Positions 23,615-35,383 of a stretch of 64,000 bases of DNA are shown piece by piece. Within the stretch, counting starts at the first letter, position 1, and the number at the start of each line of letters is the position of its first letter. The position numbers were made by a program, and so were the translations under genes. The notes beneath the pieces are model-generated. The model was not told the origin of the DNA. It worked only from the letters and a program-made list of their open reading frames with translations, and did not search any database. Origin of the DNA: Allacma fusca (taxonomy: Eukaryota > Arthropoda > Collembola > Symphypleona > Sminthuridae); assembly GCA_947179485.1 (NCBI GenBank), contig OX359245.1:67133067-67197066 (forward strand), given 5' to 3'.

Positions 23615-25720
23615 TTAACAAGTTTTGACAACGATGTTGAGAGCTACTTTTAAACCTTCGGTCATTGACACCTTGGCACGGATGTTCCTCGTTTGAATAA
23701 CCAAAGGACCATCTTTTGCCTGCACATATATCACCAAGGGAATTAAAAAAAATTAATCATAGTTTTTTTTTTATGAATACTGCTTCCAGTAGAATGTTTT
23801 AAATCTTACCATGCCATATTTTCGATCCGGGCTGGTACTCCACTGATCATCGCTTGTCAAGTAGACCATTAAATTTGCATCGGTTGAAAAATTGGAGGGT
23901 ACGAAGGCCGCTCCGAATTTATTGCCATTGTTGAATATCTGGAATGCAACCACAAGTCGAAGATCAGTCGTTCCGATGCGGAAGGAAACCAATCCTCCTG
24001 CTCCTTTCCCCCTAAAAATAGTTATCAGAGTTAAATTCAGTACAGTTTTCGAAGACTTCAGCAGAAAATTTCGGAACTATATGCAAAATTTTTACGGACG
24101 AATTATTCATTTTGACTATCAGAACTTCCCTACTTCCTCCCGATATCATTTCAGGTCTTGAGAACGGCTGCTGGCCATTTTCCAAATAACTTGCTGGCTC
24201 GTTTAGGGCAACGTGCAAGAGATTTACTGAAATCCGAACAAAAGGTAAAATTTCCCATCGAAACTTGTAAACAAGGACACTTACCGAGCCTCAGGATTTA
24301 TTTGTGGGTCTGTGTTTCAAAATTTGTATTTAACTTACCAATTTCAAAAATGTAGCCGTAAGGTCCTAAAATATATTGAGAAATATCCAGGATTGACTTC
24401 CCCACGATGGATTTGCCATCCACAACCCCCTGCAGTGATTTGGGCTTGTGGAATGGTACAGCGTCTTCAGTTTTAACATTCTCAAACTTGAAGTTACAAA
24501 TGTCAATTTCAAGTAAGGATTTGGGCCCTCCAGTAAATGCAACTTTCGCCAGAATATCTCCATTCCATACCATAGCGGTCACTGGATCTTTGCTCCACTG
24601 TGTCAATTTAAAAAAATACTTTATAATGAAATATGCAGCAAAAGAGAATAGACTGCATCGTGTAGATCGTTTAGACTGATTTACATCGAAATTTAAAACA
24701 ACCGTAGATATATGAACGTACCGTGACCCATCTTCTATCTGCCATGATCTTCCACAAATTAGAAAAATTGGCTGCTCCCTCAAATGCAAAAGAATTATTT
24801 CCAGTTATCAATTTCATTGGTGCCAACGCAACTGCTAAAAGATTGCTGTTCTGCAGGAGCCACACGACCAAGCGAAGATTTGCTTCGACGATGCAGTAAG
24901 AAAATAACCCATTCATCCATTGACTGTTCGCAAAGTAAAAATAGGTTTTCAAACTTAAATGCTCAATTCATTCCTTCAAATTCCAGCAAAACATGTTTCA
25001 AAGAAATTAAATAATATTACGCACCCAGGAGACGAAAACATCAGAGCTTCCACCGTCCCGGATTCAATTACTTGTGGCAAATCGAAACTCCCCGTGGGCA
25101 TGGAATATGAAAGACCTTGAAGATTATGATCCAAGTAGTTTCCTGATTTACAAAATTACAATTATTTGCTTATAGTTTTGCATGAACATCATTTAAATTA
25201 TTACAGTCTATTATAATATTTTTGCGAACTTACCAATTTGAACAACCACGGCAAATTGGTTCGGAATAGATTCCAAGATCGAAGTCGGAGTTTTACCAAT
25301 TGAGGAAGCTCCTTGAGCAATTTCTTCGGACTCTGTAACAGTTGCGTTAAATTGCTCCAACAAATAATTCTGTTCGTCTCCATCAGTCTCGGATCTAATT
25401 TTATCTCCTGTGGATTCGGGCTCTCCAAAATCGATCTTCGGAGCCAAGTCATCCGGAGAAAGAGGAAAGTGTTCGCGAATGGATGCTGGGTCAACTTCAT
25501 TTAAAGGTTTGAGCAATCTCATTTGGTGCAATATTTGCTCTAAGCGTTCTCTCACACTTGTTTCGTGATGCTCGCCATCCACAGATTCTCCAGAAGTCTC
25601 TTCCCCAATATCTTTGGACCCAATTAGCTCCTTATTGATCTTCTCGCATTCGGCCTTGATATCATTGAGAGTTTGTAGATGTTCACTGATCTTCAGGTTC
25701 ATTTGAATTTCTTCGGACAT
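23615..25720 (-). CDS. internally duplicated two-domain protein, tandem paralogue A
   Basis: Seven exons (minus): 25720-25234, 25142-25025, 24923-24722, 24597-24339, 24226-24100, 24011-23810 and 23719-23615. They total 1,500 nt and encode 499 residues starting MSEE. There is no signal peptide. Residues 1-130 are charged and helix-prone. Two repeats of about 195 residues follow. Each starts with a G-K-rich segment leading to a hydrophobic strand ending in IG (QFAVVVQIG; YGYIFEIG), then a Gly/Pro loop, then a strand of the type L(F/V)S(Y/F) plus LRLVV. Introns fall at the same places in both repeats, with the phase series 1-2-0. Paralogue B at 27175-29262 has the same exon plan. The family is not securely identified. 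The order of strands and the final LNIVV strand faintly recall the actinoporin-like (pore-forming) fold, which is only a guess. The product should be cytosolic or released without a signal. Confidence 0.8.
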
Positions 25721-27174
25721 ATTATGAAGAAATGTCTCCAATGATCTGCGGACGTCGCAATATAATCAGTATTGTTCGTCGTTTTAATGACGTGTATAGC
25801 TTCTTTTTGAATTATTCACACGCTTTGCAGTAATTGAAGAAATATTTAATTTTTATGCAGACACTCGGGAATATGGTTCAGGAAGCTTTCAAAATTGCCA
25901 AATAATCTAAATTTCTGGCAGCTAACGATAACACCGAATAGCATTGGACAACCCAGGTTGTTACTTCTTCCAAAATAGGCAATTACATGGGAAACGAAAA
26001 TGTTCCAAAAATTGACAGTTTCTGGAACAGCACCTACAATAATAAGTAGGAAACAATTTAAAAATTGTCTTCTTTCGAAAACTGCTTAGACAACGGAAGG
26101 TTTCGGAAATTAAAAAAAAATTACGGGTCAACTGCTCTGGTAAAGCACAATTTTTTGAATAAGGGATTTTTTGAAATTTTGCAATCGGGCGGAGTTGGGT
26201 AAATATTCCAGCGCCCATGGTTTAACCTGCATCTGACCCGAATTGCTCTTCATGGACATGTAGATAAAGTGTCAGTTTGTTCCTAATTTCCTAAAAATTT
26301 ACTTAAGTTAAATTTTTTTCAATATTCCGGAATGCCTGAATAAGAACATGATATTTCCTATGAGCTTAATTATCCCTTTTAGGAGAACCTTGAACCGATT
26401 TCAGAAATCAGTATAATATTGCAACTTAATGCAAATTGCAACATTAGACTAATTTTTAAAATGTGTGAAAAAATAGCTATTATTTTTCGAATTTGAAGAG
26501 AAGTCTTCCCCGAAGAAAAATAACTATGAAAGATAAAAAAAATAAATGCCTACTCTTTTTTATGCTCTATACTTTTACTACAGTTGTCTGTTAGCAGTGA
26601 TCATAAAATTGTACGTGTACCATAATTATGTAACCTATCATTTCCTTACAAGGTCAAAAGTTGACAGTTTGACACATACGAGTCACAATGCAGATTGTAC
26701 AATCTAAATTGGGGCATCACCTTATCGTTTTGAAGGCAAGATAACTTAGTGGTAATTATCTTTTCTATTGTAAACTGTAGTGCTGTAATAATTACATATA
26801 GGAAGTTATATTGACTGGTTCTCTGTTATGTTGAAATATTGTCAAGTATTTGCATACAGCAGTATAACAAAGTAACCTTCTGCTGAATTTGCATACTTGT
26901 ATGAAATCATGTGGAAAATTTTTACATGAGCCAAAACTCAGCAAGAAAATCAAAACAAAGTGCTGACTGACTGTTGGAATTATTTTCACGAAAAATAATA
27001 GATTTTAAAACAAGGTAAATTTTTTCCCCTTAAAAATTCTACAATCGTGTGGCATACGAGAGTGCGAGCTGACCAAAAATTAAATGTTCTCAATATGTAG
27101 TTGATTTTATTAGCGATAATTATTATCACTTGCAATTTGAGGAAGACCCTGGGAACGCTTAAAAATATATTCGA
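25721..27174. other. interval between the two tandem paralogues
   Basis: AT-rich with no recognised gene. A splice acceptor-like CCGCAG lies just upstream of the paralogue A start, so a 5' UTR exon may lie here. Confidence 0.4.
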
Positions 27175-29262
27175 TCAGTACGTTTTCAGAACGATTTTCA
27201 GAACTGCCTTTAAATCTTCGGTCATTTCCACCCTGACACAGATGTTTCTCGCCAGAATCACCAATGGACCGTGTTTGGCCTTCAAATCATAATAAATAGA
27301 AATAAAATGATTGCAATTATCATAATTTTGTGCATATAAATAATTAAAATGGCCCCCAATTAAACCCCGATTTACTACAGATTTTTAATTACCATGGCAA
27401 ATTTTCGATCCGGACTGGTACTCCACTGATCATCGCTTGTCAAGTAGACCATTAAATTCCCATCTGTTGGAACATTGGAGGGTACGAAGGCCGTTGCGAA
27501 TTTATTCCCGTTGTTGAATAGCTGGAACGCAACAGCGATGCGAAGATCCGTGTTTCCGATGCGAAAGGAAACTATTCCTCCTTTACCCTTCCCTCTGCAA
27601 TTAATTATTACAAGTTCTTTCTGTCCACAGAAATTTTTAAAAAGTTTGACGATCAACTATTATTTTGTACTAACGAATTGTCCATTTTAACGACGAGTAC
27701 TTCTCGGCTTCCTAAAGACACTACATTGGGTTTTGTAAAGGGTTGTTGACCATTTTCCAAGTAACAGGCTGGTTCACTCAGTGACACGCCCAGGAAGTTA
27801 ACTGGTAACGAAGCAAAGCATTAGTGAGCTTGAGATTGTTTCTTTGAATTGTGCGATACAGATTTCGAAATTCTACAATAATTGAAACTTGCCAAATTCC
27901 AAAATGTAACCATAGTCTTCCAAAAAATATTCAGAGATGACATCGATAGATTTCCCAGCAATAGTCTTCCCATCCATAATTGCTGAAAGACTTGTTTTGT
28001 AGAGTGGAAACGCGTCCTCATTTTTAATATTTTTAACCTTGCAGCTACCGGCTTGAATTATTATGACTGATTTTGGGCCACAGGTGAAATTAATCCGTAT
28101 CACAATGTCTCTATTAGACAAAATCAAGTTGCTGTTTCCCTGCATGGAAATTACTCATATTAAACTCCTCATCGGTGTACCCACTCTTTGCTCTAGTAAA
28201 TTTTGACATCGATACTCGCATCGGAATGCCTTAGTTCGAACTAACCGTAACCCATCTCCTGTCTGCCGATGTTTTCCACATGTTGGAATTCTGTCCTGAT
28301 CCCTCAAACACGAACGGATTATTTCCGAATTGTAAGCTCATCGGAGCCAAAGCAGCTGCCAGGTAATTGGTGTTTTGCTGAAGCCATATTACTAAGCGAA
28401 GGTTCGCTTTAACGATGCAGTACGATAGCAACCCCGTCATCCATTGGCTGTACGAGATGTAATTACACTCATTTAATACACTTGCCAAGATTATGCTTAA
28501 TATTTATCCCTTTTCTTGCCTTTTATGTCCTCGAAGTGTACAGGAAATAAAATTACCTCTGAGATGAAAATACCAGAGCGTCTGACATCCCCGATTCAAT
28601 GATTTCTGGCAAATCCAAAATACTTCCAGCAGGAATATTATGCTCAAGATTTTGAAAATTAACATCCATATGGTTTTCTGTATTAGAAACAATAATTTAT
28701 TCGTAGAAATATTTTAGAATTTTTTGATTCTCATATGATAATTACTTAATTTTAATACGTTGACATATTTAATCTCACCAATGAGTACAACCAGTGCATA
28801 CTGGTTGGAAATATTTTTCATAATCAATTCAGTACTTCTTCCAACTATAGCAGCTCCTTCTTTAAGACTTGCGGATCCTTTGACTACTGTTTTAATTTCT
28901 TCGAGTAAGTGCGCCTGCTCAGCCTCATCGTTCTCAGACCTGATTTTATCCCATGATGGCGCTGCATCACCGAGGCCTTTTCGTGGATAGGGTTCTATCT
29001 TCGCAGGACAGTATTTGTAAAGACCTCCCAAGTCCACGCCCTTAAATTCCATTTGAAGCTTTCGCACTTGCGCTGTAATTCCCCCCAGAAGTTCTTTAAT
29101 CGTAAGTTTCCCCGCATGACCACTGGATTCAGCTCCAGTGTCTTCCTCATTATTCTTTAGACCAAATAAATCTTTATTAATTTTTTCACACGTGGATTTT
29201 ATATCCGTGAGGATTTGTAGATCTTCAGTTCCCTCCTGGCTCGTAATCTCTTCCTCCGACAT
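27175..29262 (-). CDS. internally duplicated two-domain protein, tandem paralogue B
   Basis: Seven exons (minus): 29262-28779, 28677-28557, 28447-28246, 28139-27893, 27801-27675, 27594-27393 and 27279-27175. They total 1,488 nt and encode 495 residues starting MSEEE. Exons 3, 5, 6 and 7 have exactly the lengths of their counterparts in paralogue A (202, 127, 202 and 105 nt), and all six intron phases agree (1,2,0,1,2,0). Conserved blocks include QWM(N/T)GL(F/L)SYCIV, ADRRWVTV and TSDDQWSTSPDRK. The fourth intron appears to use a GC donor (TTTG|GCAAGT) where A has GT. There is no signal peptide. Divergence from A is substantial in the N-terminal 130 residues but low in the last repeat. Function unknown; the same weak actinoporin-fold resemblance applies. 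Confidence 0.8.
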
Positions 29263-30321
29263 ATTATCACAATTTTTACGAAATCTGGATATATTATTGG
29301 AATTAAATTCTCCGAAAGTATGATATGTGAATTTGGAGTCCTTTATAGAATGCAAATCCAAAATTCTTGTGTTTCTATTAGCACACTGTCGGTGAATTCT
29401 AAGCTCGATGCATATATCTAGAGCATGCATGAGTTGTTGTACTCACTAATCTACAAATAGCCTTAAGATAACGGCCATTATCTCCATTATCTGCACTCTC
29501 TATAAGGATGGTTGGTAGTGATCCATTGAAACTTCAGGATATTAGATATTACAAATATAATTGACGTTTTCATACAACCTTTTTACAAAAACCTGGCGCA
29601 GGAAGGAAGACCAATGCTGGTAAACCCTGAGACCTATAGGCTCAAACCTCTTCGTCTCAAGGCACCCCTGAAAATCCGTACTTACGTTTTCAACGACATC
29701 TGTTGACAATTTAAGGAGCCAAATTTTACTTGCAACATGTATACTGATGTGTATTTGAAGGTATCCCAAACTTTTGCAAGTACTGTTGAATTTTTATCTA
29801 ATTTAAGACAGTTTTGAGATCGGCATCCTCAAAATTGACCATTTTATAAGTGAAATCATTTAATGCATTTTGTGCTTCACTCCCCTTGAATTATTCTTGT
29901 AGTACTGGTTGTTAGTGAGAACGAGCCCCTCAAGTTTAATTCTTGACGAAGCTAAAATTATTTATATATTTGATGGTTAGGTAGTAACGGGGTCCCAAAT
30001 TGGAATATGAGTAGACGTTATATCCTTCTTGAATCATGAAATTATGAGACACCTCCCACGATAACGGCCTTAAACTTCACAATACTGCAACGCTGTTCAA
30101 TTCAGTGTTACAACAAATCCTAACGGTATGATTTTAGAATGCTAGAATTAATATATTTATTATCAGCTTTAAATCTACAATTTTCACCCATAAACCGCCT
30201 TTTATTAACCTTGGTCTCAGGCGGATTTACAGTAAAGCAGGTTAAAGTTTAAAATCAGAAAACATATTTATGCAACTATTCACAAATTTGCTATAGTTAA
30301 GAACAAGAATAGCATCAAATG

Positions 30322-30834
30322 TTACATGGAGTAAATGTCCGGATCAATGAGGCCCATTCCATCATTGGGTGTGCCGAAGAGGTCACCGCCCTGTTTTTTA
30401 AAAGGAGTTCCAGGAAGGTCTACATTCGCCCCAGGCTGTTGTTGAAAATACTGAAGCCGTTGTCGTGAGGAATTCCGTTTTTTCACAAAGTGAAAGCAAC
30501 AAGGACGAAAAAGACGTGTTCCACATTTTGTCCGACATTGAGCTCCGCATTTATCGCAACCAATTGCATCCCCCCCACCCTCCTCAACCTCAGCCAGTTC
30601 CTCTCCATTAACTTGTGGAACCACAACCAGATATAACAAAACTGAGCCTGAAATTTAAAAAAAAAATATAATTTACACCCTATAAAAAAAAGCTTAATCA
30701 AAATATTAGTCGGAATTATCATGATTATCAACGTTCTTAGTAATAATTATATAATATTGCTATATAAAGAAATATGAGAAAAAATTTAAACGTAACAAAC
30801 CAACAAGCGCCCCGGTGAATAAGCGCAAATGCAT
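30322..30834 (-). CDS. Trissin: trissin-type neuropeptide precursor 1
   Basis: Two exons (30834-30801 and 30647-30322) encode 119 residues. Residues 1-26 form a signal peptide (MHLRLFTGALVG then a Val/Leu core ending VNG). The mature region has six cysteines at 42, 45, 49, 53, 61 and 62, i.e. C-x2-C-x3-C-x3-C-x7-C-C. This is the spacing and local sequence style (CGTRxFRxCCF) of arthropod trissin, the ligand of a dedicated GPCR with three disulfides. A KKR site follows at 67-69 as the C-terminal processing signal. A 50-residue tail rich in Gly, Pro and Asp ends the precursor. The intron donor is GTTTGT. The gene is intact and nearly identical to copy 2 at 38645-39157. Confidence 0.9.
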
Positions 30835-32252
30835 TTTGATATTCTCCAAACGGAGATGATACTGGGCAAGAAAAAATAAATACTGTCGATAATGCAACTG
30901 CTGATTGTGAGCTATGGTTTCTGAATGTCTGAAATTTGGACTCTGGTGTTTCTTTTATACTCCTCTGCATGTGTTCATTTTTAGACAAACCATTTCCAAA
31001 AATATAATATTCAAATGCTGATGGACTTGATGAGGATTTCCCCTTTGGAACCCATATTAGGATTATGCCGTATTTGCTTTTCTGCCATCGTTAATAATTT
31101 AGTTCACTGGAAAAATAGGTACTTATTCTAAATCTATACTGCAAATTTCAAAGTACTGTAAGATTTGAACAAATTGACTACAAAATTTTTCTCTGGGTAT
31201 TTTATGGACAAGCGAATTAAGCATAGGGCTAATAACAAGGAAGATAAAGTTTAAAACGCATTTTCCAATGTGAACAAATCTGGGAAGCAAATTGAAAAAT
31301 TCACATTCAATTGCGTCAAGAAAAGTTTAAAATGGATATGAAAGTATAAAAAAATTCAGAGGTAATCTCACTATATGTGAAACTCTTTGTAAGTGGATAT
31401 TCTCCTAAGGGGTAAAAGTATTTGGAAATTGGGATTTATTAATGCTACATTATTTCGTTTTGTCAGAGCATCTCAACATACATTTTCCCCATGTATTTTG
31501 TATGGCTTGTCTTGTCCATAGGGGAATCTGTAACTGACCTTAAAATCTTTTTTTTTGTAAATATTTCATGTGATTTTTTTTTTGAATCTTACAATATTTA
31601 CGATAAACTCTGCTTTTGATCATTGATTCTCAGATGCCTTAGCGAATGTATGCAGAATCGGAGGAAAATGTATACACCCAAATGCAAATAACAAGTAATC
31701 TTTCTTGGACGCTGGGCTTTTCTATCAATCCCATTCCACTGTGCACACCAAACTCTATAATCAATAATGGGTTGGAAACTTGATTCCCTCGAACCTTCAA
31801 GTATATATTCTTTCCTGTATTCTGATACAATGGTCAATATTTCCGACACATGACAGTCCAGCAATCTCTGGAAGCTTTGATTTGATCAGTTCGAAAGTCG
31901 TCCATAGAAATGTAAACTTAATTGTAAGAGTTATTCCAGCCCATGTAAATGTTATTATTAAAATTAGGAGCAGCATGTCAAGACAATTCAAGATTAAATT
32001 CAAATAAAATCAGTGGATTCAGAATTGAAATCCACCCCGTGGCCTTTTTTTTGAACAGCTTAATTGGACTTAATCCAATATAATTCCCAGTATATTTAAA
32101 AAGTATATCCTACACGCGCACAACTATAATCTGCCTGACTACATGGGTTGGCTTTAATGGAGTTTTCTGATTGTTCGAAAATATTTACAGAATCCGGTGT
32201 TCATTAATAAATATTCTACTAGTAATTAACAGGGACATTTCATGCAGTTATT
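30835..32252. other. intergenic DNA between trissin 1 and the FAR pseudogene
   Basis: Upstream region of trissin 1, duplicated at 39158-40335. An ORF of 88 codons at 31598-31864 is not preserved in the second copy (single-base length change) and is therefore not called. Confidence 0.5.
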
Positions 32253-32693
32253 TCAAAAACGGCTCAGTCCTTCCGCAAAGTCCTTTATAAAACATTCCCA
32301 GTTTATTTGGGCAAAGTCAGTGTAAAATATTTTGCGGTCATGTGGACTCATTATCTGATACAGGGTTTCCATGTTTGATCCCAGGAACTTCCAATCATTC
32401 AAAGTAAAAATCTTGAAAATATGGGCGAGAAAAAATACTTTCATTTGATGTTTCTGAATTGAAAAATAACTATGTTGAATGTAGTCCTAAAATTTTAATA
32501 CACTATCTAGGGGAAACCACCAGTACTTTTTATTCACGGAGTTGGTCCACTCCTGCGGCATCTTTTGAAAGATTTCCAACACTTCCAACGGTTCCATTGT
32601 AGTTTTGTAGACCTTTTCGTCCACTGGAGTTTTCGAGTGCATTAAATATGCCGTTGAAACATATACAAATGCCTATATGATAATAACGATCAC

Positions 32694-33667
32694 CAGAGCT
32701 ATGCAGTATTTTCAAATACAGTATTTTAAAATACGTATTTTCAGACCACAAAGTATTTTGTATTTTGTATTTCAAAGTTGGTAAGCAGTAAGGAAGTACT
32801 TTGTAATTAGTATTTTGAGAGCCAGGAAGTACAAAAGTATTTGGTATTTACTTACTCTCAATGAAATATGAAATGTAATTCAAATAAAGTATTTTGGTCA
32901 AAATATTTTTCGCTGGTGTTATTTCTGATTTTGACACTGTATGTAGCTTATACGATGTGCAATGTCTATGAAAATTCCATTTTACACATTGGAATAACCT
33001 ACGTTGGAATGAATCTCTTGGCTACATCAAACATGTTCGGATTCTCGATACTGTATATCGTCGTTGAAGAGGTGAAATGGTCTACGTGCGCATGGTTTTT
33101 ACAGCACAGACCTTTTTGCCTCTTCAACAACGATATTTAAGATACGCTGAAGACGAACACCTACTCGATTTAATTTTCAGTAACCAGCCCCTTTTTATAA
33201 TAATTATTCCGAAAATACATTTATTTACTAATAAATAAAAATTTCATATTAATCTGTTACTTCATTAACAGTCAAAACGACTTAAAATATAATAATTATA
33301 ATGGACTGACCTATTCGGCAACCGTTAAACAATTTGTTACTACACATGTCTTAAATGCAGTCTTTGAAGTGACTGTTTTAAAATGTTTGTTCTAGAAATC
33401 GAAAATAGTGAGGTTTAGGTGAGTATTTTAAGAAAAGTATTGTATTTAAAATACAGTATTTTGTATTTGAGTATTTTAAATTTTCGACCAAGTATTGTAT
33501 TTTTATCTGTATTTTAGCAATGTAACCTGAGGTATTTTACTTTGTATTTTGTATTTTCCATATTTTAATTCAGGTATTTTATTTTGTATTTTGTATTTTC
33601 CATATTTTAATTCAGGTATTTTATTTTGTATTTTGGCATCGAAGACCAAGTATTTTCCATAGCTCTG
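32694..33667. mobile_element. hAT-like non-autonomous element (AAAATAC-rich), copy 1
   Basis: Inverted termini begin CAGAGCTATG. A perfect 8-bp target duplication ACGATCAC lies at 32686-32693 and 33668-33675. AAAATAC/GTATTTT motifs crowd both ends. The 974-bp element has no transposase. It lies in intron 2 of the FAR pseudogene and is absent from the corresponding intron of the intact FAR gene, so it inserted after the duplication (or was lost there). Confidence 0.88.
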
Positions 33668-34149
33668 ACGATCACTTTAATACATACACTTCAGTTTGAA
33701 TTGAATTCAATATACCTCTATTAATATTTGTACTAACTTTTAGATTAGTCATTCGTTCTGCAATGGTTAGGACGTTATAAGTGCCACCCACGTTCAGTTT
33801 CACGATTTTTGACACAGCCATATTGAACCTAATTGCAGATGCGCAGTGAATAACTACCTCAACATCCTTGATTAGTTCCAGTGTCGTTTCGTCGAATCCG
33901 CAGTATGGAAGGAACATCTCACCTTGGAGATAGCAAACTTTCTCAACCAAGAAAGGACTGTTTTTCAGGATATTTTCAAAAACCTGAAAGAAAAGAAAAA
34001 TACAAGGCCCGACGAACCTCAAGCAATGCTATAAACACGATACCCTGAACAGCACAATTGGGATCCGAATTTGTTCATCAAGTATTTACCTGTATGGCTT
34101 AAGAAGATCGAATTTGTATTAAAAATGTTGCCTAAAAATACAATTAGAG

Positions 34150-34545
34150 TTCGGACCAGTTCAATTCAAAACTGAAAATTTCAGTTCAATTCAGTTCAGT
34201 TTGGTTCATACAAATGTTGGCTCAGTTCGATACCCAAACTAAACTGAATGGTTCGGTTCGAGCGTAAAACTGAACTGAATCGTTTGGACTGACTGTTGCG
34301 CATGCACAATAAAGCCTGTTTCTCTCGTTCTGAATGACGCACTTCTCATCTCTGACTGTTTCTTTTTAAGGAAGATCTAAGTAAAATGTGATTGCATTTG
34401 CAATGATAGAACAGTACTAGATTGAATAACATATTTAAAATATGATTAAATTGGGATACAAAGAACTGTATACCCCCTATTTAAATAATCTCTCTACATA
34501 TGTACATACATACATAATCAGTTCAGTTCAGTTTCAGTTCATAGA
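34150..34545. repeat. TTCAGTT-motif repeat remnant in FAR pseudogene intron 1
   Basis: Motifs CAGTTCAGTT and AACTGAAC cluster at 34150-34280 and again at 34520-34545. They resemble decayed ends of a motif-saturated element like those elsewhere in the window. No target duplication was found. Confidence 0.4.
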
Positions 34546-34919
34546 GAGAAAAGTACTAGAAAGCTCAGTAAAACCTGACGCAAGTTAATGAAAATAATTC
34601 TGAATTTTTACCCTCTCTCAAATCTTCGAACTTTCTCCGAAGTTCACACAAAGAAGGGTCCCTGAAGGTTATGAGTTTATGGACACGATTTTCTGACATC
34701 TGGGAAGTAACCGCTTTTGAGTCGTAAAAAAATTACTCGGACTAAATTATTATTTATTTGTAAACTGACGGACAACTGATAAATTTGGCCTTAAATCACA
34801 GTATTTACATGTAATTTCAAAAGTTTTGGAATATCGTTTTATCGTTCATCCGTATCCGTATTGGTTTCTCAGAAGGGTAATACAAATAATTATTTCAAAA
34901 TTTTTCCAAAATGATCATT

Positions 34920-35090
34920 CTTTTGTGAATAAAATAGATACTCATGTACGGATAGAGGTTTTGAGTAAAATATGGTTACGGGAAAATTGTTGGTACCGGT
35001 ACTTCGTTTGGATTTCAAATACATGAACGGGTACTGAAAAAAAATTCTCTGTGCTCGGTTACGGGTACACGCTTTATGAACCCCGTATTG
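34920..35090. repeat. decayed GGGTAC-motif element in FAR pseudogene intron 1
   Basis: Degenerate GGTACGGG motifs lie here, with CTGTGCTCGG near the right side resembling the CAGTGCTCGG terminus. The same insertion lies at the matching place in intron 1 of the intact FAR (46560-46700), together with shared flanking sequence. Confidence 0.6.
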
Positions 35091-35383
35091 TAAAGACGAA
35101 CAATGTACATAATTATTCTAACAGGGGCTTTGGGGAAAATGATAGTTTTAATTTGTTTTGTTCTTACCATGGTTCTTACTATAGAATTTACCATATCTGA
35201 ATACCTAAACAGGATGTCATTGTGTGAATCTGACCTCGGTCGGACCAAAATATAAATTTTCCCAATATTGGGACAAGACTGAAGAAGTTTAGCCACCAGA
35301 CACTTTCCTACAAAACCTTGTTGCTCTGTGATGAAAACTGATTTGTTGTTGTAGAATTGACAAATGCCCGTATTGTTAGATAT

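Larger units (their letters stand above)
32253..35383 (-). pseudogene. fatty acyl-CoA reductase pseudogene (copy in duplication 1)
   Basis: Recognisable exons align one-to-one with the intact gene at 43918-46982: exon 1 35383-35180 (204 nt), exon 2 33983-33738 (246 nt), exon 3 32672-32504 (169 nt) and the last exon at about 32450-32253. Defects: the start codon is ATA instead of ATG; the Rossmann glycine motif reads TEQQGFVG instead of TGATGFVG, through a compensating one-base loss and gain; and exons 4-6 (about 177 codons, with the catalytic Tyr/Lys) are gone, leaving only about 54 bp between exon 3 and the last exon. A hAT-like element (32694-33667) sits in intron 2. It is very unlikely to make an active enzyme, though splice sites of exons 1-3 remain good. 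Confidence 0.85.

Noticed and set aside
31598..31864. 88-codon minus-strand ORF between trissin 1 and the FAR pseudogene
   Set aside because: The duplicated copy near 40000-40190 has length changes that break the frame, so there is no sign of coding constraint.
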